A DNA stretch of 64,000 nucleotides from positions 46,228 to 110,227 of the forward strand of contig NZ_JALEGV010000034.1 in the NCBI RefSeq assembly GCF_022763245.1, read 5' to 3'. Under the pieces are notes generated by a model. That model worked only from the letters and a program-made list of their open reading frames with translations. It ran no database searches and was not told the DNA's origin. Position 1 is the stretch's first letter, and each line of letters opens with the position of its first letter. Shown piece by piece: positions 28,739-37,710 of the stretch. A program made the position numbers and the translations under genes. This DNA is from Oricola sp. GTDB taxonomy: Bacteria; Pseudomonadota; Alphaproteobacteria; Rhizobiales; Rhizobiaceae.

Positions 28739-29866
28739 ATGATCAAGACATTGACTGCATCCACGGCCATCGCGCTCGCCCTCATGGCCGGCTCCGCCAG
28801 CGCCGAGGTCACGATCGCCGACGTCGCCGAACTGTCGGGCGCCGGCGCCGCTGCCGGCGCTGTCTGGCACGACGGCGTCACCATGGGCTTCGACGAGGTG
28901 AACGCCGCCGGCGGCATCCTCGGCGAGGAGGTCAAGCTCGTGTCCTATGACAGCCAGACCGATCCGCAGAACAGCCGCGCGATGGTCCAGAAGGCCATCG
29001 ACGAGGGCACCTACGTGCTGATGGGCACGGTCTATTCGTCCTCGACGGTCGTCAACATGCTGGTCGCCCAGCAGAACGGCATGCCGCAGTTCACCGGCTC
29101 GGAATCGCCGACCATCACCGCGAAGGGCAACCCCTACATCTTCCGCACCTCCTTCGGCGCGCAGAAGTCCATGCCGAAGGTTGCCGCCTACTACGCCGAC
29201 GGTCTCGGCGCGAAGAAGGTCGCCGTTGTCTGGGCTAACACCGAGTTCGGCAAGGGCGGCCATGACGCCTTCGTCGCCAACGCGGCCGAGAAGGGCATCG
29301 AGATCATCGCCGACATCCCGACCGAGCAGGCGCAGGTCGACTTCGCCGCCGACGTCGCGAAGATCAAGTCCGCCGGCGCGGACGCCATCTTCGCCTACAT
29401 GACGGAGGAGGAAAGCGCCCGCTTCCTGATCGAGGCGGACAAGCAGGACGTCGGCGTGCCGATCGGCGGCGAGACCGTTCTCGTCTCGCAGAAGGTGATC
29501 GACCTTGCTGGCGGCGCCGCCAACGGCGCGTTCGGCCATGTCGGCCTCAGCGCCGACGCGCCCGTGCCCGCCATCCAGGAAATGGCCAAGAAGTTCGAGG
29601 AGCGCTTCGGCTACAAGGCCGACCACAACGCCATCAAGGGCTATATCGGCGCCTGGACGGTCAAATACGTCACCGACCAGATCGGCGAGTTCGACCGCGA
29701 GAAATTCGCCGAGACGATGCACGGCCTGTGCCTCGACGCCGCCTCGCATCCGAACGTCCTGATGGATGTCTGCTGGGACGACACCGGCGAAGTGTCGCGT
29801 GAAAGCTTCCTCGTCGAGGTCATCGACGGCAAGCAGCAGATCACCAAGACGCTTCCGGCGAACTGA
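28739..29866 (+). CDS. ABC transporter substrate-binding protein, LivK/branched-chain type
   Basis: A 375-residue periplasmic protein of the peripla_BP_6 family with a Sec signal peptide (cleavage near SASA-EV, residue 22). In alphaproteobacteria this family also binds aromatic acids and other organic anions, so an amino-acid ligand should not be assumed. It lies 24 bp after the AroE-like gene. A stable hairpin follows its stop, consistent with higher expression than the membrane components. Confidence 0.94.
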   Translation: MIKTLTASTAIALALMAGSASAEVTIADVAELSGAGAAAGAVWHDGVTMGFDEVNAAGGILGEEVKLVSYDSQTDPQNSRAMVQKAIDEGTYVLMGTVYSSSTVVNMLVAQQNGMPQFTGSESPTITAKGNPYIFRTSFGAQKSMPKVAAYYADGLGAKKVAVVWANTEFGKGGHDAFVANAAEKGIEIIADIPTEQAQVDFAADVAKIKSAGADAIFAYMTEEESARFLIEADKQDVGVPIGGETVLVSQKVIDLAGGAANGAFGHVGLSADAPVPAIQEMAKKFEERFGYKADHNAIKGYIGAWTVKYVTDQIGEFDREKFAETMHGLCLDAASHPNVLMDVCWDDTGEVSRESFLVEVIDGKQQITKTLPAN

Positions 29867-29876
29867 TTGCGCATCC

Positions 29877-29907
29877 CGCGGGCGGCCCTTTCTCGGCGCC
29901 GCCCGCG
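29877..29907 (+). terminator. Hairpin between binding protein and permease genes
   Basis: GCGGGCGG (29878-29885) pairs with CCGCCCGC (29899-29906), extended by one base pair on the outside, around a 13-base loop. It lies 11 bp after the livK-like stop. Partial termination or message stabilisation is likely, because the remaining transporter genes follow directly. Confidence 0.55.
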
Positions 29908-29936
29908 TCTCTGTTCCCGAATTCAGGTGAAGGCGC

Positions 29937-30815
29937 ATGTCCGAACTCATCCAGATTCTGATCTCCGGACTGTCGGCCGGTGCGATCTACGCCTTGGCGG
30001 CGGTCGGTTTCACGCTGCTCTGGCAGGCGTCCCAGACCATCAACTTCGCCCAGGGCGAGTTCGTCATGATCCCGGCCTTCTTCGTGCTGGCCTTCATGAA
30101 CTGGGCCGGCCTGCCGTTCGGCCTGTCGATCGTCTTCGCGATCATCGTTTCGGTGATCATCCTCGGCGCGGTGTTCAAGAAGCTCGTCGTCGATCCGATG
30201 ATGCGGCACGGAACCCTGCCGCTCGTCATCGCCACCATCGCGCTCGGCCTCTTGATGAAGGAGAGCGTGAAGGAACTCTATTCGCCCCTCGGCCAGCCGT
30301 TCCCCAGCCTGTTTCCGGCTGACGTGCTGACCGTCTTCGGCGCCTCCATCTCCATTTCCGACATCGCCAATTTCGTCATCGCCATGGGCACGATCGTCGC
30401 GCTGCAGCTCTTCCTGCAGAAGACGCGGACCGGGCGCTGCATGCAGGCCACCGCGCAGAACCCGGACGTCGCGCAGATCCTCGGCGTCGATATCAAGCGG
30501 ATGGTGCTCTACACCTTCCTGATCAACGGCGCGCTGGCGGCGATCGCCTCCGTCCTGATCACGCCGGTCTACCTTGCGAAATTCTCGAACGGCGAAGTGC
30601 TCGGCCTCGTCGCCTTCATCGCGGCCATCGTCGGTGGCTTCAACCAGATCCGCGGCGCGCTCGTCGGCGGATTGCTGATCGGCGTGATCGACAACCTCTC
30701 CGCGACCTACGTGTCGTCGGAATACCGTCAGGCCATGCCTCTCATCCTGCTGATCGTCATCATCCTCATGCGCCCGCAGGGCATCATGGGCACCTCGGAA
30801 GGGCGCGCGGTATGA
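29937..30815 (+). CDS. Branched-chain-type ABC permease, LivH family
   Basis: A 292-residue inner-membrane permease with about eight hydrophobic segments. It has the LivH-typical start GLSAGAIYALAAVGFTLLWQ and a cytosolic loop near TGRCMQATAQNPDVAQILGVD. It forms the translocation channel with the LivM-like protein encoded next; the two reading frames overlap by 4 bp. Confidence 0.95.
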   Translation: MSELIQILISGLSAGAIYALAAVGFTLLWQASQTINFAQGEFVMIPAFFVLAFMNWAGLPFGLSIVFAIIVSVIILGAVFKKLVVDPMMRHGTLPLVIATIALGLLMKESVKELYSPLGQPFPSLFPADVLTVFGASISISDIANFVIAMGTIVALQLFLQKTRTGRCMQATAQNPDVAQILGVDIKRMVLYTFLINGALAAIASVLITPVYLAKFSNGEVLGLVAFIAAIVGGFNQIRGALVGGLLIGVIDNLSATYVSSEYRQAMPLILLIVIILMRPQGIMGTSEGRAV

Positions 30816-31786
30816 CCCGGAAGACATTCATCATCGCGGTCGTCGGGATCATCCTCCTCGCGCTCGCGCCGCTCGGCCAGAAGAACTACATCATCTATGT
30901 CCTGTGCTCCTGGCTGATGTTCTCCATCGGCGCGATGGGCCTGAACCTGACGCTCGGCTACGCCGGCCAGGTGTCGCTCGCTCAGGCCTCCTTCATGGGC
31001 ATCGGCGCCTATGTCACCGCGCTTCTGACGCTCAACGGCTGGCACTGGATGGCGGCGATGCCGATGGCCGTGCTGACGACCTTCGTGATCGGCCTGGCGC
31101 TCGGCTACCCGGCGCTGCGCGTCCAGCACCATTTCCTCGCCTTCGTGACGCTGGCCTTCAACACGCTCGTCTTCCTCGTCCTGCGCAACGAGGAATGGCT
31201 GACCGGCGGCTCGTTCGGGCTGGTCGGCATGCCGCGACCGGATTTCGGTGTCTACAACACCGCCAAGCAGCTCGATTTCTACTATTTCACCCTCGTGCTG
31301 TTCGTCCTGTCGGCCGCCGTCCTGGCCTGGATCGTCAACTCGCCATGGGGCAGGGCCTTCAAGGCGTTGCGCGAGAACCCGATCCGCGCCAACAGCCTTG
31401 GCGTCGATATCCGCCGCATGACGCTGCTCGCCTTCGCCATCGGCTCGGCCTTCGGCGGTCTCGCCGGCGCGATCATGACGCCGCTCGTCCAGTTCATCGA
31501 ACCCGGCTCCTTCGGCCTGATCCACTCGCTGAAGATGCTGCTGATGGTCGTCGTCGGCGGGGCGGGCTACTTCTTCGGACCGATCCTCGGCGCGGCGGTG
31601 GTCATCATCCTGCCGGAGATGCTGCGCTTCACCGAGGGCTACTACCTGATGATCTACGCCTTCCTCGTCATCGTCCTGATGGTTTTCTCTCCGGGCGGCC
31701 TGATCGGTCTCGGCCAGAAGCTGGTGACCCGCTTCCGCGGCAAGCCCGAGGTGCGAAAAGACATGGCGCAGGGGGCGCAGCTATGA
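30812..31786 (+). CDS. Branched-chain-type ABC permease, LivM family
   Basis: A 324-residue permease with about eight to nine membrane segments and the LivM-typical GLNLTLGYAGQVSLAQASFMG. The cytosolic loop WGRAFKALRENPIRANSLG should contact the ATPases. It overlaps the LivH-like gene by 4 bp and the LivG-like gene by 4 bp, a tightly coupled operon. Confidence 0.95.
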   Translation: MTRKTFIIAVVGIILLALAPLGQKNYIIYVLCSWLMFSIGAMGLNLTLGYAGQVSLAQASFMGIGAYVTALLTLNGWHWMAAMPMAVLTTFVIGLALGYPALRVQHHFLAFVTLAFNTLVFLVLRNEEWLTGGSFGLVGMPRPDFGVYNTAKQLDFYYFTLVLFVLSAAVLAWIVNSPWGRAFKALRENPIRANSLGVDIRRMTLLAFAIGSAFGGLAGAIMTPLVQFIEPGSFGLIHSLKMLLMVVVGGAGYFFGPILGAAVVIILPEMLRFTEGYYLMIYAFLVIVLMVFSPGGLIGLGQKLVTRFRGKPEVRKDMAQGAQL

Positions 31787-32526
31787 GCGTCGTTCTCAAC
31801 GTCCAGGGCATCTCGAAATCCTTCGGCGGCATCCACGCCGTCCGCGATGTCAGCTTCGAGGTCCGCAAGGGCGAGATGCTGGGCCTGATCGGCCCGAACG
31901 GCTCCGGCAAGTCGACGCTGTTCAACTGCGTGCTCGGCCAGCTGAAACCCAGCGCCGGCCGCGTCGAGGTGAACGGCCGCGACGTCAACGGCATGCGCGC
32001 CTGCGACCTCAACAAGCTCGGCGTCGGTCGCACCTTCCAGCAGCTCTCGGTGTTCCCGCAGATGTCGGTGATCGACAACATCATCCTGGCCGGCCAGGAA
32101 CATCACGGCTCCATGCTGAGCCGGCTCTTCGGCCCGTCCGACGCAGGGCTGACGGCCGAGGCCGAGCAGATGATCGAGTTCTTCCGCCTCGGCCATCTGC
32201 GCGACGAACTCGCCGGGTCGCTCTCCTACGGCCAGCAGAAACTGGTCGACGCGGCGATGGCCTTCATGGCCGGCCCGTCGCTGGTGCTGCTCGACGAACC
32301 GGCCGGCGGCGTGAACCTGACGATGCTCGGCAATCTGAAGGAGCGGCTGAAGGCCTATAACGAGACCCACGACACGACCTTCGTGGTGATCGAGCACAAC
32401 ATGGAATTCGTCATGTCACTGTGCAACCGCATCATCGTGCTCGCCGAAGGCGCGATCATCGCCGAAGGCTCGCCGGACGAAATCCGCGCGAACCAGCAGG
32501 TCATCGACGCGTATCTGGGAGGCTGA
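31783..32526 (+). CDS. Branched-chain-type ABC ATPase, LivG family
   Basis: A 247-residue ATPase with Walker A GPNGSGKST, a LivG-type signature region (SLSYGQQKLVD) and Walker B VLLLDEPAGG. The signature reads LSYGQ rather than LSGGQ, as is usual for LivG. The ATG at 31783 overlaps the LivM-like stop. It forms a heterodimeric motor with the LivF-like protein. Confidence 0.95.
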   Translation: MSVVLNVQGISKSFGGIHAVRDVSFEVRKGEMLGLIGPNGSGKSTLFNCVLGQLKPSAGRVEVNGRDVNGMRACDLNKLGVGRTFQQLSVFPQMSVIDNIILAGQEHHGSMLSRLFGPSDAGLTAEAEQMIEFFRLGHLRDELAGSLSYGQQKLVDAAMAFMAGPSLVLLDEPAGGVNLTMLGNLKERLKAYNETHDTTFVVIEHNMEFVMSLCNRIIVLAEGAIIAEGSPDEIRANQQVIDAYLGG

Positions 32527-32528
32527 CC

Positions 32529-33257
32529 ATGCTGGAAATCAAGGACCTCTACGGCGGATACGGCAAGATCACCATTCTCAACGGCGTCTCCTTCGAGATC
32601 CCGCCGGCGACGATCACGACCGTGATCGGCCCCAATGGCGCCGGCAAATCCACGGTCTTCAAGGCCATCTTCGGGCTGCTGACGATCCATTCCGGTCAGA
32701 TCCTGCTCGACGGCAAGGACGTGACGCGCCAGACGCCGAAACAGATGATCGACCACGGCGTCACCTACGTGCCGCAAGGGCGCAACGTCGTGCCGCAGCT
32801 CTCCGTCTATCACAACCTCGAACTCGGCGGCATCACCGCGAAGGACCAGGGACTGGTGCGCAAGCGCATCGACAAGGTGATGGACCAGTTCCCGATGCTG
32901 CGCGAGTTCCGCAATCGCAAGGCGATCGAACTGTCGGGCGGCCAGCAGAAGCAGCTGGAAGTGGCGCGCTCGCTGCTGCTCGATCCCAAGCTCATCCTGA
33001 TCGACGAACCGTCCATCGGCCTGTCGCCGAACCTCGTCCAGGAAGTGTTCCGCACGCTGCAGTCGCTGCGCGACCAAGGCGTCACGATCCTGATGGTCGA
33101 ACAGAACGCCAAGGCGGCGCTCGCCATGTCGGATTACGGCCTCGTGCTCGAACTCGGTCAGACGCGGATGCACGACAAGGCGCAGACGCTCCTCGACGAC
33201 CCCCGCGTCGGCCACCTGTTTCTGGGCGGACATATCGAGGAAGAGGAGCACGCCTGA
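32529..33257 (+). CDS. Branched-chain-type ABC ATPase, LivF family
   Basis: A 242-residue ATPase with Walker A GPNGAGKST, signature LSGGQQKQLE and Walker B LILIDEPSIGL. It begins 2 bp after the LivG-like stop and ends the importer operon. A bidirectional hairpin follows directly. The whole importer is probably controlled from the AraC-type site at 27747, together with the AroE-like enzyme. Confidence 0.95.
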   Translation: MLEIKDLYGGYGKITILNGVSFEIPPATITTVIGPNGAGKSTVFKAIFGLLTIHSGQILLDGKDVTRQTPKQMIDHGVTYVPQGRNVVPQLSVYHNLELGGITAKDQGLVRKRIDKVMDQFPMLREFRNRKAIELSGGQQKQLEVARSLLLDPKLILIDEPSIGLSPNLVQEVFRTLQSLRDQGVTILMVEQNAKAALAMSDYGLVLELGQTRMHDKAQTLLDDPRVGHLFLGGHIEEEEHA

Positions 33258-33272
33258 ACGGGCCTCCCGTTC
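33256..33272. terminator. Bidirectional hairpin between convergent operons
   Basis: GAACGGG (33256-33262), a 3-base loop, then CCCGTTC (33266-33272) forms a perfect stem that overlaps the LivF-like stop codon. It lies in the 63-bp gap between convergent units and could end both. Confidence 0.6.
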
Positions 33273-33320
33273 TAGGCATGCCCGTCACGCCGCGCGCTCC
33301 ATGAGTGTGTCGACTGGATG

Positions 33321-34079
33321 TCAGCCGGCGCTGGCGTCGCCGGCGGCGCCGAAGGCGGCCCAGCCGCAATCGACGCTGAGCGTCGCGCCGGTGATGGCGC
33401 TGGCCGCGGGCGAGGCGAGGAACCAGGCCGCCTCGGCCAGTTCGCCGGGTTCCACCAGCCGCCCCATCGGGCTTCGCCGCTTGATCTTGCCGAGATCGAG
33501 CGCCCCGCCGGCGGCCAGCTTGTCGACAAGCGCGGTGCGGGTATAGCCGGGCGCGATCGCGTTGACGCGCACGCCATGCGCGGCCCATTCGCAGGCCAGC
33601 GACTTCGTCATCATCGCAATGCCCGCCTTGGCCGCGCCATAGGCGTTGCGGCCCGGAATCCCGTCCAGCCCGGCTATCGACGAGACGTTGACGATGGCCC
33701 CGGCGCCGCGCGCGACCATCAGCCGGCCGATCTCGCGCGAACACAGGAACGTCCCCGCCAGATGCACGTCGAGCACGGCGCGGAAATGACCGACATCCTG
33801 CTCCAGCGTCGGCCTGGCGCTGTCGCCGATGCCTGCATTGTTGATGAGGACGTCGCAGCGCGGCAGCGAGGCGGCGAGGCGTTTCACGTCCTCCTCGCGG
33901 GTCACGTCGCAACCGGTGCCGCTGCAATCCTCGCCGAGCTCCGCCGCGCGGGCTTCGGCCTTGTCGGGATCGAGGTCGGCGACGACGACCCGGTGTCCGC
34001 GCTCGGCAAACAGCCGCGCCATGGCCCATCCGATGCCCTCGGCCCCGCCGGTGATCACCGTCGTCGTCGGTTCAGTCAT
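33321..34079 (-). CDS. Short-chain dehydrogenase/reductase (SDR) 1
   Basis: A 252-residue classical SDR with the cofactor motif TGGAEGIG, NNAGIG, the catalytic serine in SSIAG, and YGAAK. It oxidises or reduces a hydroxyl/keto group with NAD(P). It is the last gene of the minus-strand flavoprotein-SDR-SDR unit and overlaps the preceding SDR by 8 bp. An acidic residue after the second strand (VADLDPDKAEA) favours NAD over NADP. Confidence 0.93.
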   Translation of the reverse strand: MTEPTTTVITGGAEGIGWAMARLFAERGHRVVVADLDPDKAEARAAELGEDCSGTGCDVTREEDVKRLAASLPRCDVLINNAGIGDSARPTLEQDVGHFRAVLDVHLAGTFLCSREIGRLMVARGAGAIVNVSSIAGLDGIPGRNAYGAAKAGIAMMTKSLACEWAAHGVRVNAIAPGYTRTALVDKLAAGGALDLGKIKRRSPMGRLVEPGELAEAAWFLASPAASAITGATLSVDCGWAAFGAAGDASAG

Positions 34080-34863
34080 CCGCGTAACCCGGTCGTGGAA
34101 CGTGGCTCATCAGCGTCTGGGCGTAGCCCCCATCCACGATGATTTCCTGTCCGGACACATAGGCCGCCCGCTCGGACGCGAAATAGAGAACGGCGTCGGC
34201 GATGTCGTCCACCCGCCCGATCCGGCGCAGCGGCACCACCTTCTCGCGTGCCGCCTTGGTCTTTTCGTCCGCATAGAACGCTTCCGACAGGGCGGTGCGC
34301 ACCAGACCCGGGCTGACGACGTTGGAGCGAACGCCCCGCGGTCCCCATTCATAGGCCAGTTGCCGCGACAGCATGGAGACGCCGGCCTTCGACGCCGAAT
34401 AAGCATTGGAGAACGCCTGCTGGTGATTGCCGGAAATGGAGCCGACATGCACCAGCGCGCCCGACCCCCGCGCGAGCATCGAAGCACCGAACGCCTGCGC
34501 GCAGCGCAGATAGCCGGTCAGATTGACGTCGAGCATCCTCTGCCACGCCGCGACGTCCACCTCGTCCAGGTTGCCGGGCGAAAGGAAGGCTGCGTTGTTG
34601 ACGAGAACGTCCGCGCCGCCGAAGGCCTCCGCCACGCACGAAGCCGCCGCCGCGACGCTACCGGCATCCGTCACGTCGCAGCCGACGGCCAGCGCGCTCT
34701 CGCCCAGCTCCGCCGCTGCGGCCTGCGCGGCCTCGAGGTTGATGTCGAGCACGGCAACCTTGCAGCCGGCATCGCGCAATGCCGTCGCGATCGCCTTGCC
34801 GATCCCGCCCGCGGCGCCCGTGACGACGGCCGTCTTGCCGCCAAGCCCCAGCCAGTCCGCCAT
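34072..34863 (-). CDS. Short-chain dehydrogenase/reductase (SDR) 2
   Basis: A 263-residue classical SDR with TGAAGGIG, NNAAF, SISG and YSASK. The pattern VLDINLEAAQ after the second strand suggests NAD. The ATG at 34863 shares one base with the stop of the flavoprotein gene (TGATG); a GTG at 34866 is an alternative. Two SDRs next to a ring-desaturase-like flavoprotein suggest stepwise oxidation of a polyhydroxylated or cyclic intermediate. Confidence 0.93.
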   Translation of the reverse strand: MADWLGLGGKTAVVTGAAGGIGKAIATALRDAGCKVAVLDINLEAAQAAAAELGESALAVGCDVTDAGSVAAAASCVAEAFGGADVLVNNAAFLSPGNLDEVDVAAWQRMLDVNLTGYLRCAQAFGASMLARGSGALVHVGSISGNHQQAFSNAYSASKAGVSMLSRQLAYEWGPRGVRSNVVSPGLVRTALSEAFYADEKTKAAREKVVPLRRIGRVDDIADAVLYFASERAAYVSGQEIIVDGGYAQTLMSHVPRPGYADD

Positions 34864-36557
34864 CACTTCAGCCCCGCAATGTGCCGACCCGTGATGTAGC
34901 CGAACGTCATCGCCGGGCCGAGCGTGATGCCGGCGCCCGGATAATTGCCGCCCATGATCGACGCGCGGTCGTTGCCGACCGCGTAAAGCCCCTCGATCGC
35001 GCTGCCGTCCGTCGCCAGAACCTGTCCCTTCACGGTCGTCTTCAGCCCGTCGAACGTGCCGAGATCGCCCATGATGATCTTCAGCGCGTAAAAGGGCCCC
35101 TTGGCGATTGGTCCGACGCAGGGGTTGGGCGTGTGCTCGGGATCGGCCAGATAGCGGTTGAACGCGGTCTTTCCGCGGCCGAATTCCGGATCCTCGCCGT
35201 GCACGGCATGCTGATTGTAGCCGGCCAAGGTGGCCTCCAGCCCCGCCGCGTCGATGCCCGTGGCGGCGGCGAGGTCGGCCAGCGTCGCGCCCTTCCGGAT
35301 GTAGCCGTTGGCAATGTATGTCGACAGCGGCACGGGCGCCGGCTTGGCGAAACCGAGGCCGTATTTGCGGATCGTCGGATGGTCGCAGATCAGCCAGGCG
35401 GCGGTCTCGCTCTGACCTTCGCAGGCCCGCGTCAGCGCCGCGCCGACATCGTGGTAGCTCTCGCTTTCATTGGTGAACCGCTTGCCGTTTTTCAGGACCG
35501 CGATGACGCCGGGCTTGTAGCGGTCGAGGAGATGCGGGAACGCGCCGAACTTGCCCTTGCCCATCGGCACCTTGGAAACGGGCATCCAGGCGGACGTGTC
35601 CTTGAATTCGATCGGCGCGTCGCCGCCGACCGCTTCGGCCAGGCGGATGCCGTCGCCGGTGTTGCCCTCCGGAACGGGGCTGAAATGCTCGCCGCCCCGC
35701 TTGAGGTGCGGATAGGCCGCCTTCAGCTTCTCCACGTCATGGGCGAAACCGCCGGCGGCAAGAACGACGGCCTTTCGGGCAGTCAGCGTCGCGCCGGGCA
35801 CCCTGACGCCGGTGACGCGGCCGTTTTCGGTGATGAGCTCCTCCGCGGGGGTGTCGGTGTAGACCGGGATGCCGAGGTCGAACGCGCTCTTGGCGAGACG
35901 CGCGACCAGCGCATTTCCGGACGTCACCTGCACGCCGCGTCCGAAGCGCACCACCTCGCCGAAATGGGCGAGCAGGCGCCTGGCGACATAGGTGAAGGAG
36001 GTCAGCGATTTCGTCGCGTTGAAGAAGTGCTTGATGTCCGCGTTGGACGAATTGAACATCATCCCCATGAAGGTGATCGTCGCCAGCGGCGGGCGCAGGC
36101 GCTTCAGATTGTCGCCCAGCGCCGAGGTGTCGAAGGGCGCGGCCAGCACCGCGCGCCCCACATCGACGCCGCCCGGCTGGTCGGGATGGTAGTCGGGATA
36201 GAGCGTCGGCACGAATTTCACCGCCGTCTCGCGCTCGAAGAACTCCAGCATTTCCGGACCGGTGTCGATATACGTCTCGACGGCGTCGGCATCGTAGAAA
36301 TTGCCGGTTTCGGCCTTCATGTAGGTGATCGCCGCGTCGCGGTCGTCCTTGATGCCGGCGGCCTTGGCGTGGTGGTTCAGCGGGATCCACAGCACCCCGC
36401 CGGAAAAGGCGGTCGTCCCGCCGAAGACCGGTTCCTTCTCGATGATGGCGACGCTGGCACCGAGCTTCTTGGCGGTGATGGCGGTCGACATTCCGGCAGC
36501 ACCTGATCCCACGACGACGATGTCATAGGTTTCCGATTTCGTCGGGCGCGTGCTCAT
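34863..36557 (-). CDS. FAD-dependent oxidoreductase, 3-ketosteroid Delta1-dehydrogenase-like (copy 3)
   Basis: A 564-residue flavoprotein. The N-terminal FAD motif is VVGSGAAGMSTA, and the C-terminal segment YAVGNDRASIMGGNYPGAG matches KstD-like enzymes. ATG at 36557 is chosen because GGGGAGG lies 3 bases upstream; a TTG four codons earlier would start inside that ribosome-binding site. It is divergent from the AraC-family gene. An AraC-type bipartite site lies 64 bp upstream, oriented toward this gene. It is followed by two overlapping SDR genes. Confidence 0.92.
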   Translation of the reverse strand: MSTRPTKSETYDIVVVGSGAAGMSTAITAKKLGASVAIIEKEPVFGGTTAFSGGVLWIPLNHHAKAAGIKDDRDAAITYMKAETGNFYDADAVETYIDTGPEMLEFFERETAVKFVPTLYPDYHPDQPGGVDVGRAVLAAPFDTSALGDNLKRLRPPLATITFMGMMFNSSNADIKHFFNATKSLTSFTYVARRLLAHFGEVVRFGRGVQVTSGNALVARLAKSAFDLGIPVYTDTPAEELITENGRVTGVRVPGATLTARKAVVLAAGGFAHDVEKLKAAYPHLKRGGEHFSPVPEGNTGDGIRLAEAVGGDAPIEFKDTSAWMPVSKVPMGKGKFGAFPHLLDRYKPGVIAVLKNGKRFTNESESYHDVGAALTRACEGQSETAAWLICDHPTIRKYGLGFAKPAPVPLSTYIANGYIRKGATLADLAAATGIDAAGLEATLAGYNQHAVHGEDPEFGRGKTAFNRYLADPEHTPNPCVGPIAKGPFYALKIIMGDLGTFDGLKTTVKGQVLATDGSAIEGLYAVGNDRASIMGGNYPGAGITLGPAMTFGYITGRHIAGLK

Positions 36558-36620
36558 GGTCCTCCCCAATGCAAGCCTTGATGACGGCGCTGATTAAGCT
36601 CGCCGAACGGCCCGCGCGCC

Positions 36621-36650
36621 AATGGACATGGGCGGGAATTTGTTGGACAA
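36621..36650 (-). promoter_or_regulatory. AraC-type bipartite site, copy C (reads on minus strand)
   Basis: On the minus strand the site reads TTGTCCAA, 16 bp, TCCATT, with the same 13 conserved positions as the copies at 27747 and 37622. It lies 64 bp upstream of the flavoprotein start at 36557 and 59 bp before the divergent AraC-family gene. Its orientation predicts activation of the flavoprotein-SDR-SDR operon. Confidence 0.7.
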
Positions 36651-36708
36651 TTCATCGCACGTGGTTCCGCGTCGCGGCGAACCGCGACGGGAGGAGGAGC
36701 CCGCGCGC

Positions 36709-37611
36709 ATGAACAAGGTTTCACCCGTCCCGCATTTCTATCTCTACGGTGACGAGGAAAAGGACGTCGAGATCGACACGGTTCACATCGAGCCGATCCG
36801 CGAACGGTCGTTGCGCCATGATTGGATAATTCATCCGCATGTCCATCCCGACCATCTCCAGGTTCTGTTCTTCACCGGCGGCGGCGCGACGATCGACATC
36901 GAAGGCGAGACCATCACCGCCGAACCCCGATGCCTGGTCGTCCAGCCCGCCGGCATGGTGCACGGAATCCACTTCCTTCCAGGTACCGAGGGCAAGGTCG
37001 CGACCGTCGCCACCTCCTATCTCGCCAGCATCGCCCGGGACGATCCGCGGCTGATCGAAACGGTCAACCACGCCGCCGCCTATCCGCTGCGCAAGGGCGA
37101 TCAGGACGACGTCAACGCGGAATTCGCCTTCGACCAGATCATGCGCGAGGCGAACTGGACGGAGCCCGGACGCCGGACGGCGATCCGCGCGCATTTTCTC
37201 TCGCTGCTGGTCGTCCTCCTGCGCCGCCGCGCTGCGAGCGGCATCGACGGGCCGCGCTACCGGGACCGCAACTACGATCTCGTCAGCCGGTACAAGGCGC
37301 TGCTCGAAACGAGCTTCCGCGAACACAAGATGCTTTCCTACTATGCGAGGGAACTCGGCGTGTCGCCGCAACGGTTGAATGCGGCCTGCCGGGTGCGCGC
37401 GGGCAAGACCGCCTCGGAAGCCCTGCATGACCGCATCGTCGCCGAAGCGAAGCGCAACCTGATCTACACCGAGATGACCATCGCCGAGATCGGCCATTCG
37501 CTCGGCTATGACGATCCGGCCTATTTCAACCGCTTCTTTTCACAGCGCGTCGGCATGCCGCCCGGCACCTATCGCGCCAATGCGGCGACGACCCGGCGCG
37601 TCAGCCGCTGA
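36709..37611 (+). CDS. AraC-family transcriptional regulator, PobR/HpaA-like
   Basis: A 300-residue activator. The N-terminal cupin-like sensing domain contains HPHVHPDHLQVLFFTGGGA and QPAGMVHGIHFLPG. The C-terminal double HTH spans about 200-295 (LSYYARELGVSPQRLNAACR and AEIGHSLGYDDPAYFNRFF). This architecture is shared with activators of 4-hydroxybenzoate and 4-hydroxyphenylacetate catabolism. ATG at 36709 is chosen because GGAGGAG lies 10 bases upstream; an in-frame ATG at 36627 would read through the operator. Bipartite sites flank it on both sides and recur at 27747. Confidence 0.92.
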   Translation: MNKVSPVPHFYLYGDEEKDVEIDTVHIEPIRERSLRHDWIIHPHVHPDHLQVLFFTGGGATIDIEGETITAEPRCLVVQPAGMVHGIHFLPGTEGKVATVATSYLASIARDDPRLIETVNHAAAYPLRKGDQDDVNAEFAFDQIMREANWTEPGRRTAIRAHFLSLLVVLLRRRAASGIDGPRYRDRNYDLVSRYKALLETSFREHKMLSYYARELGVSPQRLNAACRVRAGKTASEALHDRIVAEAKRNLIYTEMTIAEIGHSLGYDDPAYFNRFFSQRVGMPPGTYRANAATTRRVSR

Positions 37612-37621
37612 GCCGCGCGGA

Positions 37622-37651
37622 ATGTCCAACACAATGCTCCGATCGTCCATT
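37622..37651 (+). promoter_or_regulatory. AraC-type bipartite site, copy B
   Basis: ATGTCCAA, 16 bp, TCCATT, identical to the copies at 27747 and 36621 in 13 fixed positions. It starts 11 bp after the regulator's stop and ends 59 bp before the NIPSNAP start. Orientation is toward the NIPSNAP - acyl-CoA dehydrogenase - CoA-transferase operon. Confidence 0.7.
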
Positions 37652-37710
37652 TAACTGGAGACGGGCTGTCGTAAATCTGCCGGTGCCGCGATCGGGAGGG
37701 CGGCGGGCAG

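Noticed and set aside
28739..33257. Branched-chain amino-acid importer as a firm functional call
   Set aside because: The family is clear, but gene context and the shared operator point to a different organic acid. Only the family type is reported.
36622..36711. Upstream start for the AraC-family gene
   Set aside because: It would put the conserved bipartite site inside the coding region. The ATG at 36709 has GGAGGAG at correct spacing.
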